A stretch of DNA of 55,843 nt from an uncultured Pirellula sp. (GTDB lineage: Bacteria > Planctomycetota > Planctomycetia > Pirellulales > Pirellulaceae), in NCBI GenBank assembly GCA_903858115.1, contig CAIOHR010000368.1:1-55843 (forward strand). Reading direction: 5' to 3'. A program made the translations under genes and the position numbers. This document shows positions 16,586-25,661 of this stretch, one piece after another (the stretch's first letter is position 1; the number at the start of each line of letters is the position of its first letter). The notes beneath the pieces were generated by a model. The model ran no database searches and was not told the origin of the DNA. It saw only the letters and a list, made by a program, of their open reading frames with translations.

Positions 16586-17146
16586 TTACTCGTTCATCAC
16601 ATCCGCTTCGCGATTTTTTGCTAGCTCACCGACGGAGTTTTCGTACTTCTTGGTGAGTTCCTGAATTTCTTCCTTGGACTTGTCCCGGTCATCTTCGCTG
16701 ATCGTTTTTTCTTTTTCGGCCGTTTCGATCGCTTTGTTCGCATCACGACGAACATTTCGGATCGAGACGCGAGACTCTTCAGCAAGTTCTTTGATGCGTG
16801 CGACCAATTTTTTCCGAACGTCTGTGCTCAAAGGCGGAATGTTGATCCGGATGATCTTGCCGTCGTTCTGAGGATTCAATCCGAGTTCGCTAGCGACGAT
16901 TGCTTTTTCGATATCTTTGATGGTGCTAGGGTCAAACGGACGAATGAGCAATTGTTGAGGCTCGGGCGCACCGACGCTAGCTAATTGTTTTAGAGGTGTT
17001 GCGGATCCGTAAACGGTGACTTTCACGGAATCGAGCAAGCCTGGATTGGCTCGTCCGGTGCGGATGCCTGCTAGGTTATTCTTGAGAACTCCGAGCGCTT
17101 TTTCCATGCGTTCTTCGGCGTCCGAGAGGATGTTATCGACAATCAT
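16586..17146 (-). CDS. frr: Ribosome recycling factor
   Basis: 186 residues from the ATG at 17146, the standard RRF length. With EF-G it splits post-termination ribosomes in the cytoplasm. Family features: N-terminal EERMEKALGVLKNNLAGIRTGRANPGLLD, then VYGSATPLKQLASVGAPEP, the IRPFDPSTIKDIEKAI block and the C-terminal coiled-coil RRDANKAIETAEKEK. The frame is open 11 codons further (TTG at 17179), but GGAG stands 8 nt before the ATG at 17146 and the longer version overlaps pyrH. It follows pyrH with a 29-nt gap, the conserved bacterial order. Confidence 0.97.
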   Translation of the reverse strand: MIVDNILSDAEERMEKALGVLKNNLAGIRTGRANPGLLDSVKVTVYGSATPLKQLASVGAPEPQQLLIRPFDPSTIKDIEKAIVASELGLNPQNDGKIIRINIPPLSTDVRKKLVARIKELAEESRVSIRNVRRDANKAIETAEKEKTISEDDRDKSKEEIQELTKKYENSVGELAKNREADVMNE

Positions 17147-17175
17147 CTGATTACTCCAAGTTCTGGTTGGTGGGA

Positions 17176-17961
17176 TCAATTAGCGTTGATAAGAATGCGT
17201 TCACCCGATGCGCTTCGAGGGCTGATGCGAGTGCCAACCTTTTGGCCGCTCACCGCCTTCACGATGTTACCCTCCTTTTTGAAATTGAAAATGAGGATGG
17301 GCAATTGGTGAGTCCTGCATTGGGCTATGGCTGTAGAGTCCATAACCTTCAGGTTCTTCTCGATGACGGTATCATAATCTAGCTCGCGATACAGGATGGC
17401 GTGTGGATTTTTCTCGGGATCATCGCTGTAAACGCCATCGACGCGAGTTGCTTTGAGGACAATATCTGCGTCCAATTCCAATCCACGATTCGCAGCGCAT
17501 GTATCGGTTGTAACGAATGGAGCTCCCGTGCCTGCGGCCAAGATCACGATTCGACCTTTTTCGAGATGTCGGATCGCTCGACGACGAATGAAAGGTTCGG
17601 CGACACCGTCCATTTTGATAGCGGACATCACGCGGGTAGCGACGCCGATATGTTCGAGGGCATCCTGCATGGCGAGAGCATTGATGACGGTTGCCAGCAT
17701 CCCCATGTAGTGAGCCGTGGCTTCCTGGATCATCTCGCCGCTAGAGCCTTTGAATTGCGCACCGCGGAGAATATTTCCGCCACCCACCACGACAGCAATT
17801 TGGCAGCCCAAGGCATGAGCATTTTTCACTTGATGGGCTATCGCGGTTACTTCGTCCATGCTGATCCCGCGTTCGCCCGTGTGGGCCAAGCTCTCTCCGC
17901 TCAACTTGAGGATGACACGTCTGTAGTAGGGGTCGAGCTTTTCGGTTGTTTGCGTTGTCAT
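17176..17961 (-). CDS. pyrH: UMP kinase
   Basis: 261 residues from the ATG at 17961. It phosphorylates UMP to UDP in pyrimidine nucleotide synthesis, as a GTP-regulated hexamer in bacteria. Motifs: RRVILKLSGESL (phosphate-binding start), VVGGGNILRG (GGGN loop), AHYMGMLATVINALAMQDALE, TRVMSAIKMDGVAEPFI, the GTGAPFVTTDTCAANRGLE block and DADIVLKATRVDGVYSDDPEKNP. The frame is open to 18144, but those 61 extra codons overlap the upstream Uma2 gene in another frame and have no family match, so the later start is chosen. Upstream of frr in the same probable operon. Confidence 0.97.
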   Translation of the reverse strand: MTTQTTEKLDPYYRRVILKLSGESLAHTGERGISMDEVTAIAHQVKNAHALGCQIAVVVGGGNILRGAQFKGSSGEMIQEATAHYMGMLATVINALAMQDALEHIGVATRVMSAIKMDGVAEPFIRRRAIRHLEKGRIVILAAGTGAPFVTTDTCAANRGLELDADIVLKATRVDGVYSDDPEKNPHAILYRELDYDTVIEKNLKVMDSTAIAQCRTHQLPILIFNFKKEGNIVKAVSGQKVGTRISPRSASGERILINAN

Positions 17962-18032
17962 GGGACTCGGAAAAGAGGGGTGGATTTTGAAACCGGTATC
18001 ATAACCAGATTTCCGTAATCCAACGAGCCATC

Positions 18033-18587
18033 CTAGAAATTCCAAATCGACCCCAACGTGACGGAAATGCCGGGAATGGAAAAGCAGTCGATTTTGTCCG
18101 ACGATTTTGTGAGCACGCGATAAGAACCATTTTCCAGGATCCATTGCTCCAATGTCTCCTCATCCGGATCCACAATCCAATACTCCGGAACTGCCGTCCG
18201 TTGGTACATCTCAAACTTGAGAACCCGATCGTGAGCAGGATTCGACGGCGATAAGATTTCAACCAGCAGATTCGGCACGCCGATAATACGAGAGGGAGTG
18301 ACTATGGCTCGACGATCGTTCATCACAACAATCAAATCGGGCTGGACGATGTCGTGCTTTGCAAGTTCGACGTCTGTTGGTGCATCAAACACCAACCCGA
18401 GACCCGTTTCTTCGATTTGACGATAAAGTTGAAACTGCAACCGTCGCGAAGCGGTTTGATGCTTGGTGGACGGGGCCGGGTTCATGTAATGGTCTCCTCC
18501 GATAATCTCATGACGCATTCCATCGTTCGGGAAATACTGGTATTCGCGGTACGTGTATTTGTGGATGGGCAGAGCCGGTAGATTCAT
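18033..18587 (-). CDS. Uma2-family (DUF820) restriction endonuclease-like protein
   Basis: 184 residues from the ATG at 18587, which has AGGAG six nucleotides upstream; a TTG at 18611 would add eight residues. The PD-(D/E)XK-like Uma2 pattern is visible: DGMRHEIIGG near the N-terminus, APTDVEL, DIVQPDLIVV (acidic catalytic residues) and LLVEILSPSNPAHDR, EYWIVDPDEETLEQW towards the C-terminus. The family is very abundant in cyanobacteria and planctomycetes; the cellular role is not established. It is 71 nt upstream of pyrH on the same strand. A second copy lies at 37629-38174. Confidence 0.9.
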   Translation of the reverse strand: MNLPALPIHKYTYREYQYFPNDGMRHEIIGGDHYMNPAPSTKHQTASRRLQFQLYRQIEETGLGLVFDAPTDVELAKHDIVQPDLIVVMNDRRAIVTPSRIIGVPNLLVEILSPSNPAHDRVLKFEMYQRTAVPEYWIVDPDEETLEQWILENGSYRVLTKSSDKIDCFSIPGISVTLGSIWNF

Positions 18588-18700
18588 GGCGAACTCCTGG
18601 TCGAGAGACAACTCAATCAGTAGTTTACCAACTGCTATTTCCAGAGTCGAATCGAAAATAGATTGGGTGCGAACATTCCAATGGAAAGAATCATAGATGC

Positions 18701-18729
18701 TTCGAATGGACCTCGGTCGATGCTATAAT
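18701..18729 (+). promoter_or_regulatory. Candidate sigma70-type promoter for the zinc-ribbon gene
   Basis: A consensus -10 box TATAAT at 18724-18729 lies 17 nt after TTCGAA (18701-18706, 3 of 6 matches to TTGACA). The start codon at 18816 would leave an 80-nt leader. The perfect -10 box is the main support. Confidence 0.35.
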
Positions 18730-18815
18730 CGGTCCAATACCTATGCGCACTGCTAAGTTCACTACTTAGCACGGACCCTGCGGACTGAGCCGCTCTACTC
18801 TTTGATTTTGTATCG

Positions 18816-19568
18816 ATGCCAATTCAAGTTACTTGCCCCAGTTGCCTAGCCCGATTCTCAGTCAGTGATAAATACGCGGGCAAGAAAGGGCCATGCCCGA
18901 AGTGCAAAAAAGAGATCACGGTTCCAGACAAATCGCAAGAAGTCATCATACATGCTCCGGAGTCGACTGGTCCAAAGGACTCCAAGGGTGTGTCCGTCCT
19001 AAAGCCAATCAAGCGGACGGAGTTTAGCCTAACCAACGTTCAGTTGTCCTTCGCAGGTGGAATCACTTTCCTCGCGATCGTGATGGCCTTTGTCGGAAGA
19101 TTTGCCTTCGCTCCTGTTCCATGGTGGTATTTGTCGTTAGGCGCGATCGCACTTTCTTATCCTGTAGCCTGGGCAGGTTACACTTTTTTGAAAGATGACG
19201 AACTAGGTGGTTACTTTGGTCGAGAGTTAGCTGTACGGCTAGGAGCTTGTTCGGCAATCTTTGCTCTCACGTGGGGGCTCTATTGGTTCCTGGCGTACTA
19301 TCTGGGGAATAAAACTTTGGCAGATGTCGACGGTATCTCATTTGCCATTTTTCTCGGAGTCATGATTGTAGGTGGTGCATTGGGCTCCTTGGCGTGCTTG
19401 GAACTAGAGTTCGGACAGAGCCTGTTGCATTACGTTTTGTATCTAGGCATCACATTCTTACTCGCCATGGTTGCAGGAGCAGAACTTGCAGAGCCTTTAT
19501 CGAGCAGCCAGAAAAGCAACCCCTACGGATTGCCGAATATGCCGAGTCAAAGCCCAGTCAAGAAATAG
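18816..19568 (+). CDS. Zinc-ribbon membrane protein, function unknown
   Basis: 250 residues. Residues 1-40 form a zinc-ribbon-like domain of the MJ0042/planctomycetal type: CPSCLARFSVSDKYAGKKGPCPKC, with two CxxC pairs. A 30-residue linker leads to about six hydrophobic segments between about 70 and 232 (for example VQLSFAGGITFLAIVMAFVG, AVRLGACSAIFALTWGLYWF, YVLYLGITFLLAMVAG). This combination is common in Pirellulaceae and has no assigned function. It stands alone between the Uma2 gene (divergent) and ftsH (convergent). A possible promoter is at 18701-18729. Confidence 0.85.
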   Translation: MPIQVTCPSCLARFSVSDKYAGKKGPCPKCKKEITVPDKSQEVIIHAPESTGPKDSKGVSVLKPIKRTEFSLTNVQLSFAGGITFLAIVMAFVGRFAFAPVPWWYLSLGAIALSYPVAWAGYTFLKDDELGGYFGRELAVRLGACSAIFALTWGLYWFLAYYLGNKTLADVDGISFAIFLGVMIVGGALGSLACLELEFGQSLLHYVLYLGITFLLAMVAGAELAEPLSSSQKSNPYGLPNMPSQSPVKK

Positions 19569-19750
19569 GTCTTGAGCGGGTGTGCGGCGAGTCGATACAG
19601 GTTTGTCGTTTTTACAGGGTTGCCGCTAGGGAATCCGGATCTCTCGCGCACGCTTCAGGTTCGGATTAAATCGCATCGCCGCCATTTACAGCCGCCAATT
19701 ACAGCCGCTAGTTACCGCTGACTGCTGCTTACGCTGGCGGTATTGTCACT

Positions 19751-21814
19751 TTACGCTTCGCCGACGCCTCGCGATGGCACATTTGTTGTACTCGGCGTTG
19801 CGTTGGTTGATGGTGCGGTGCCAGGCACCACGCGTGGTCCGCCAATCGTCGAATCAATGATCCGTTTCAATTCGACGGATTCAATCACTTCGACTTCGAT
19901 GAGCCGAACCGTTAACGCTTCCAGTGCTGCACGGCGTTCTGTTAGTATGGCTCGTGCTCTTTGCATTGCTTCGTCGATCAGCCGTTTTACTTCTTGATCG
20001 ATCTCGCGAGCGGTTTGTTCCGAGTACTCTCGTCCAAAAGCATCGCTAGCTCCGGTTGCCAAGAAGGGAGAACGATTTCCTTCGCGATAGTTGATCTTTC
20101 CCATACGGCTCATACCGTATTCCATAACCATGCCACGCGCGATTTGTGTCGCTCGTTCCAAATCGTTTTGCGCCCCGGTGCTGATATCGCGAAAGACGAT
20201 TTCTTCGGTGATCGTTCCTGCCACGAGCACCTGCATTTGCGATTCCAGTTCCGATTGAGTCACCAAATAGCGATCCCCTTCCGGCCGTTGCATGGTGTAA
20301 CCCAATGCTGCGATGCCGCGCGGAATGATCGAGACTTTATGGACGGGGTCCGTGTTGGGTAGCGAGTAAGCGACCAAGGCATGGCCAGCTTCGTGGTAAG
20401 CGACACGGCGTTTTTCATCCTCGCTCATGATTCGCTTTTTCTTTTCCAAACCGGCGGTCACACGTTCGACGCCGTCATTAAACTCGTCTTGTTCAACCGT
20501 TTCCTTCCCTTTGCGAGCAGCCAACAATGCCGCTTCATTGACTAAGTTGGCGAGATCTGCGCCGACAAAACCTGGTGTGATGGCTGCGACTTGCTTCAAC
20601 TCCACGTCCGTCCCCAGCTTCACATTCTTCACGTGTACTTTGAGGATATCCTCACGTCCTTGCTTATCAGGGCGGTCGACTAGTACATTGCGATCGAATC
20701 GTCCTGCACGCAGCAATGCAGGGTCCAGAGTCTCAGGTCGGTTCGTAGCGGCCATGACAATCACACCAGCGTTTGCATCGAACCCATCCATTTCCACGAG
20801 CAAGGCGTTCAACGTCTGTTCCCGTTCATCATGAGAACCAGGCACGTTGCCTGCGCGGCTCTTGCCCAACGCATCCAATTCATCGATGAAGATGATGGAT
20901 GGAGATTTTGCAGTGGCTTGTTGAAACATATCACGCACGCGAGCGGCTCCGACGCCCACGAACATTTCGACAAAGTCCGAGCCCGAAAGGGAGAAGAATG
21001 GTACACCTGCTTCACCCGCGATCGCTTTCGCTAGCAATGTCTTTCCGGTTCCCGGAGGGCCGACGAGCAGAACACCTCGAGGGATTCTTCCGCCGAGCTT
21101 TTGATATTTTTCTGGATGCTTGAGGAAGTCAACCACTTCACGCACTTCTTCGACCGCTTCGTCAATGCCAGCGACATCATTAAAGGTAACGCCGATATCT
21201 TCTTGAACGTAAAGACGCCCACGTGATCTGCCGAATTGCATTGGGGAGTTCACGCCGCCGAGTCTGCGCATCACAAAGAGGAAGATCGCCGTCGCGATGA
21301 GCAACGGCAGAATGAAGAACATGAACGACTGGGTCAACATATTCGGCCCTGGTCTATTGCTCCATGCGATATTGGCCGCTTCAAGCTTCTCTCGAAGCTG
21401 TTTGTTAGTGAATTCGGAGCTGTCCTTTACCGACTGAAAGCCTTTGGTGGTGATTTTCCCTTCGCTGCCATTTTCTACTGGGATGATGTCGATCGTACCC
21501 GTGACGGACTTGTCGTCGACTTGCACATCCCTCAGGTTGCGGATCTTGTACTTGGTCGCACCTGCGTTAACTTCAACCTCGCCTGACTTTCCAGGTGCCA
21601 GATCGGTTTTGCCTCGTTCCAGATACTCTGTGTTATCAATTAAAGCCAAAAGGTCCGGGAATCGGATCGCCTGAACCATCGAATTCGAGATGAGCATCGC
21701 TGCTCCGAATACGAAGAGCAAAGCGAAGAGAGTGTACATTAACCAAGAATTCTGTGGCGGAATCGAATTTCCAGAACTGGATGGCTTCTTGTCTTGCTTG
21801 GACTCTTTGGACAT
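19751..21814 (-). CDS. ftsH: ATP-dependent zinc metalloprotease FtsH
   Basis: 687 residues from the ATG at 21814 (a TTG three codons earlier is possible). FtsH is a hexameric inner-membrane AAA+ protease that degrades membrane and regulatory proteins. Visible in order: membrane helix about 25-43, periplasmic domain, second helix about 164-182, Walker A GPPGTGKT (about 252-259), Walker B IIFIDELDALG, second region of homology NRPETLDPALLRAGRFDR, and the protease site HEAGH (about 474-478) with the later aspartate region. Full length and intact. It converges with the zinc-ribbon gene and is divergent from dxr-rseP, another membrane proteolysis gene pair. Confidence 0.97.
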   Translation of the reverse strand: MSKESKQDKKPSSSGNSIPPQNSWLMYTLFALLFVFGAAMLISNSMVQAIRFPDLLALIDNTEYLERGKTDLAPGKSGEVEVNAGATKYKIRNLRDVQVDDKSVTGTIDIIPVENGSEGKITTKGFQSVKDSSEFTNKQLREKLEAANIAWSNRPGPNMLTQSFMFFILPLLIATAIFLFVMRRLGGVNSPMQFGRSRGRLYVQEDIGVTFNDVAGIDEAVEEVREVVDFLKHPEKYQKLGGRIPRGVLLVGPPGTGKTLLAKAIAGEAGVPFFSLSGSDFVEMFVGVGAARVRDMFQQATAKSPSIIFIDELDALGKSRAGNVPGSHDEREQTLNALLVEMDGFDANAGVIVMAATNRPETLDPALLRAGRFDRNVLVDRPDKQGREDILKVHVKNVKLGTDVELKQVAAITPGFVGADLANLVNEAALLAARKGKETVEQDEFNDGVERVTAGLEKKKRIMSEDEKRRVAYHEAGHALVAYSLPNTDPVHKVSIIPRGIAALGYTMQRPEGDRYLVTQSELESQMQVLVAGTITEEIVFRDISTGAQNDLERATQIARGMVMEYGMSRMGKINYREGNRSPFLATGASDAFGREYSEQTAREIDQEVKRLIDEAMQRARAILTERRAALEALTVRLIEVEVIESVELKRIIDSTIGGPRVVPGTAPSTNATPSTTNVPSRGVGEA

Positions 21815-22050
21815 TCTTGGCAAACGCTATCTAAGTTGAAAGGTCGGAGGGGTTGGTAAAGTAATTATGCGCCGTGTCTAGCGGTTGGGCAGGGTTTGGC
21901 GTTGAGGTTTTTCCTGGAACGGCCTAGAATCCCGCCGTTAAAGTCAATCGCAGAAACGTTTTGCGACGAATGCAACGACTCTGCCGGTTACACATGATCT
22001 GCTAGTTGTACATTACTTAGGGATGGACTCCCAATAATTGGAGCGTTTCG

Positions 22051-23229
22051 TTGAGCCAAATTCGCAATGTTGCTGTGTTGGGCTCGACTGGTAGTATTGG
22101 TCGAGCTGCTATCGATGTTCTCGGACGAATGCGGCACTCCCACCGAGTGACTGCAATTTCTTGCCATTCGCAACTGCAACTTTTGGAACAGCAAATCGCC
22201 GAAGTGACGCCGGCTCACGCGATCGTGACGCAGTCGTCGAATGCCCAGTCGCAACGTTGGTTGTCCACCTCCAATGAACGATCTCCCTCGACAAAACGCT
22301 ACGTCGGGAGCGAGGCTATCAACGACATCGTCACCGGTGATGAAGTCGACACCGTGATCGGCGCGATCGTTGGCATTGCAGGTCTCGAAAGCGCGTACGA
22401 AGCAGCCAAAGCGGGAAAGCGACTCGCATTGGCCAACAAAGAGTCGCTCGTGGTTGCAGGAGCGTTGATCATGCAGTCGGCCCAAGAAAGCGGAGCCGAG
22501 GTGATTCCCGTCGACAGCGAGCACAGTGCGATCTTCCAATGTTTGCAATCCTGCGGCAGAAAGTCCGAACTGAAACGGATCATTTTGACGGCTAGCGGTG
22601 GGCCACTCAGGGATTGGCCGATCGATAAACTAGAACATGCCAGCGTGGAAGACGCTCTTGCACACCCGACTTGGCAGATGGGCCGAAAGATCACCGTGGA
22701 CTCCGCGACCATGATGAACAAAGCGCTCGAAGTCATCGAAGCCAAATGGCTCTTTGGATTAGAACCGGAACAAATCCACGTGGTCATCCATAGCCAATCG
22801 ATTATTCATTCCATGGTAGAGTACTGTGACGCGTCGGTCATCGCCCAACTGAGCCCACCGGATATGCGTTTACCCATACAATATGCACTGACTTATCCGC
22901 AACGCGACCAAGCATCGTCACCCGCGATGGATTGGTCCGTTCCCATGCGACTGGATTGGAAGCCCGTGGATCCAGAGCGTTACCCATGTCTTCAATTAGG
23001 CTACGAAGTGGCAGCCAAAGGAGGCTCCTGCGGCGCGGTCCTGAATGCAGCCAATGAAGCGTGCGTAGAATTGTTCCTGGATCGCAAAATCAAATTGACT
23101 GACATCGCCAAGATTTGTCGTTCCGTGTTGAATCACCATCATTTTTCACCCTCACCTTCGTTAACAGAATTGCTACAGCTCGATCGCTGGAGCCGAAACG
23201 AAGTTCAGAATTGGATTACTGGTTTATGA
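22051..23229 (+). CDS. dxr: 1-deoxy-D-xylulose 5-phosphate reductoisomerase
   Basis: 392 residues. It converts DXP to MEP with NADPH, the committed step of non-mevalonate isoprenoid synthesis. Motifs: NADPH-binding VAVLGSTGSIG (about 8-18), LANKESLVVAG (about 130-140), the metal/substrate block PVDSEHSAIFQCL, LTASGGPLRDWP, HPTWQMGRKITVDSATMMNKALEVIEAKWLFG and the C-terminal GGSCGAVLNAANEACVELFL. The start is TTG at 22051: GGAG lies 7 nt upstream, and the ATG at 22023 runs into a stop after four codons. Its stop overlaps the rseP start as ATGA, indicating translational coupling. Confidence 0.97.
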   Translation: MSQIRNVAVLGSTGSIGRAAIDVLGRMRHSHRVTAISCHSQLQLLEQQIAEVTPAHAIVTQSSNAQSQRWLSTSNERSPSTKRYVGSEAINDIVTGDEVDTVIGAIVGIAGLESAYEAAKAGKRLALANKESLVVAGALIMQSAQESGAEVIPVDSEHSAIFQCLQSCGRKSELKRIILTASGGPLRDWPIDKLEHASVEDALAHPTWQMGRKITVDSATMMNKALEVIEAKWLFGLEPEQIHVVIHSQSIIHSMVEYCDASVIAQLSPPDMRLPIQYALTYPQRDQASSPAMDWSVPMRLDWKPVDPERYPCLQLGYEVAAKGGSCGAVLNAANEACVELFLDRKIKLTDIAKICRSVLNHHHFSPSPSLTELLQLDRWSRNEVQNWITGL

Positions 23230-25478
23230 CCGATACATTTTTTCAGTTCGATTTCCTTCCGCTAACAAACTCAATGTTGAGCGGGATGTATTCGTTGACG
23301 GACTGGATGGAACCATTGTTTGCCGCCGAACCGACGCTCATCGAAAAGTGGTCAGGTTATGCTTACAACGCGATGCTGGTCGTACTCGGAATCGGCTTCG
23401 TCATTTTCGTTCACGAGTTGGGACACTTTCTTGCCGCCAAGTCTTTCGGCGTTCAATGCGACAAGTTCTATGTCGGATTCGATCCGCCGATCAAGATCGG
23501 ACCTATTCGATTGCCATCGAAGCTGTTCCATTTCCAATGGGGAGAAACAGAGTACGGTATCGGTATCATCCCGTTGGGTGGCTATGTCAAGATGCTCGGC
23601 CAAGACGACGACCCCCGGAATGCAGTCAAGGAATCAGAACGAAGCCGGGACTCGAATAGTCAAGACGCGGATGCATCCGAGGGAAATAGCAAGATTAACC
23701 CGCGATCGTTTTTGGCCAAGAGCGTTTTTGCACGCATGGTCATCATCAGCGCGGGTGTTGTGATGAATTTGTTCTTCGGTGTGTTGATGGCCGCTTATGC
23801 GTTCTACATCGGTGTTCCCTATGATCCTGCAATTATCGGTTCGTTGGTACCTGGCGACCCCGCGTGGGTGGCTGGCGTTCAACCGGGCGACCGCGTCTTG
23901 AGTGTGAACAGCATGAAGGATGACGAAATGTCGTTTCGCGATATGCAACAGACTGTGATTTTTTCAGGTTTACGTGACGAGACGAAACCGGTGAAGTTCA
24001 CGATGGAGCGCGGAGAAAAGTCGATCGAGCAATCGATTGTCGGAACAACCCAGCACTCCGATCCCTCGCGAAAGCTAAGGATCCTGACGTTGGGTATTCG
24101 AAGTACTGCAGTCGCGCAAGTGAACAAGGTAAAGGCTCTTTCTCCGATATTCACAGAAGATCCCGCGTTTGCGAAAGCGGACCTTTGTCCATTGGAACCA
24201 CTCGATGTGATCGTTGGAGTGAACGGTATAACTCTTCCGATTTCTTCTTATTCCCCTCATCCATTGGGATTCGAATTGGACCGAATTCTCGAGCCGCGAC
24301 ATAGCGAATCGGTCACGTTGCAAGTGATGCGACTCAAGAATCCGGCCGACAAGAAGAGCGAAGAGCGAATCGCAGTCGATGTTACGAGCAATCCTGTTCC
24401 GATGAAGACACTCGGCTTCGATTTAGAAGTTGGGCCTGTCGTATCGATTCAGCCTGATTCACCTGCGGCCAAGGCTGGAATCGCGAGCGGCTTTAAAATT
24501 GTTGCCCACGAAGGCAAACCCATCGTGGATGCATTCAGTCTGTGGCTCCGGGTGTCGGCATTGCATGGCAAGTCGACCAACGTGAGCGTGCAAAGCCCTG
24601 ATGGTTCAGAAAAAACTCTCGAATGGAGTGTACCTGAAAACTTTCCGATTTCGAGCGGTGAAGGTATGTTTGCGCCTCTCGGGTTGGAACTCGCCGGATC
24701 CGGGATCGTTTATTCTGTCAGCAATATTGTTGCCAGCAGTGGAGCAGAGTCTGCCAAGGGGTTACAAGCTGGAGACAAGATTACCCAGTTCCAATTCAAA
24801 CCGACTTCTAAAGAAGATCTACAGTACTTTGACGAAGTGTTCGGCGGAGCTGCGTCCCTCAAGGAATCGAAGGCAGTCGATTCGCTTCGCAATCTGCAAT
24901 ACTGGCACAATCAAATTCAGATGATGAAGATCGGCATGCCCGTCATTGTTCATTACGAACGCGATAGCAAAGTGAATCAAAGCACGCTCAACGTGGCAAA
25001 GGATGAAACTCGAACATGGCCTGACCGTGGCTTTCAGTTGACATCGCTATCGAGAACGCATCAAGTGGCGACGGTTGGCGACGCGCTCCGTCTCGGTAGC
25101 TGGGAGATATGGCGACGAGGTGGAAACGTGCTCGAGTTTTTAGAGTTGCTGTTCCGTGGAAAACTTTCTCTCGGCGCAGTGGGTGGCCCCGGAATGATCG
25201 CGATGGAAGCGAATGATGCCGCTTCGAAGGGGATCGCGCCTTTGTTGATGTTTTTGACAATGCTCAGTGCGAACTTGGCCATTATCAATTTCTTGCCAAT
25301 TCCCGCTTTGGACGGTGGACATATGGTGTTTCTTATCCTCGAAGCGATTCGCGGCAAACCGGTTGATGAAGAAATCGAAGGCCGTCTTCGGATGGTCGGA
25401 GTATTGGCCCTCCTTTGCTTGATGGTCTTTGTCATATTCAATGACACGATCAATATTTCCCGCTGGTTCCGTGGCTAA
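23226..25478 (+). CDS. rseP: Site-2 protease RseP with PDZ domains
   Basis: 750 residues from the ATG at 23226, longer than the usual 450 because of inserted and repeated PDZ-like regions. It is an intramembrane zinc protease. Zinc site HELGH (about 62-66) in the first helix; the third conserved motif FLPIPALDGGHM (about 690-700) near the C-terminus. PDZ-like segments include VPGDPAWVAGVQPGDRVLSV, a divergent one near 320-400, IQPDSPAAKAGIASGFKI and SAKGLQAGDKITQF, so three to four are likely. Its family cleaves anti-sigma factors or signal peptides. It overlaps dxr by 4 nt; an in-frame opening 37 codons earlier lies inside dxr and is not used. Confidence 0.95.
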   Translation: MTDTFFQFDFLPLTNSMLSGMYSLTDWMEPLFAAEPTLIEKWSGYAYNAMLVVLGIGFVIFVHELGHFLAAKSFGVQCDKFYVGFDPPIKIGPIRLPSKLFHFQWGETEYGIGIIPLGGYVKMLGQDDDPRNAVKESERSRDSNSQDADASEGNSKINPRSFLAKSVFARMVIISAGVVMNLFFGVLMAAYAFYIGVPYDPAIIGSLVPGDPAWVAGVQPGDRVLSVNSMKDDEMSFRDMQQTVIFSGLRDETKPVKFTMERGEKSIEQSIVGTTQHSDPSRKLRILTLGIRSTAVAQVNKVKALSPIFTEDPAFAKADLCPLEPLDVIVGVNGITLPISSYSPHPLGFELDRILEPRHSESVTLQVMRLKNPADKKSEERIAVDVTSNPVPMKTLGFDLEVGPVVSIQPDSPAAKAGIASGFKIVAHEGKPIVDAFSLWLRVSALHGKSTNVSVQSPDGSEKTLEWSVPENFPISSGEGMFAPLGLELAGSGIVYSVSNIVASSGAESAKGLQAGDKITQFQFKPTSKEDLQYFDEVFGGAASLKESKAVDSLRNLQYWHNQIQMMKIGMPVIVHYERDSKVNQSTLNVAKDETRTWPDRGFQLTSLSRTHQVATVGDALRLGSWEIWRRGGNVLEFLELLFRGKLSLGAVGGPGMIAMEANDAASKGIAPLLMFLTMLSANLAIINFLPIPALDGGHMVFLILEAIRGKPVDEEIEGRLRMVGVLALLCLMVFVIFNDTINISRWFRG

Positions 25479-25661
25479 GTTTGTTGATCCCGATCGAACC
25501 GGTTTTTCATGAGTATTGTCAAGGAAAAAGAGACCAACAGCTAACGACTGCCAATTTGTCCTGAATGGCTGGAGTCGCCATCTGCAAGTTGTAATCCAAG
25601 GTGGATCGACAACTTTCGAATAGTCGAATGGTAGAACAAAACTCTTGTTACATGAAACACT

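Noticed and set aside
17962..18144. N-terminal extension of pyrH
   Set aside because: The 61 extra codons overlap the Uma2 gene in another frame and have no family similarity; the ATG at 17961 gives the normal length.
25478..25661. Intrinsic terminator after rseP
   Set aside because: Only a weak pairing near CCGATCGAACCGG with following T bases could be drawn; not convincing.
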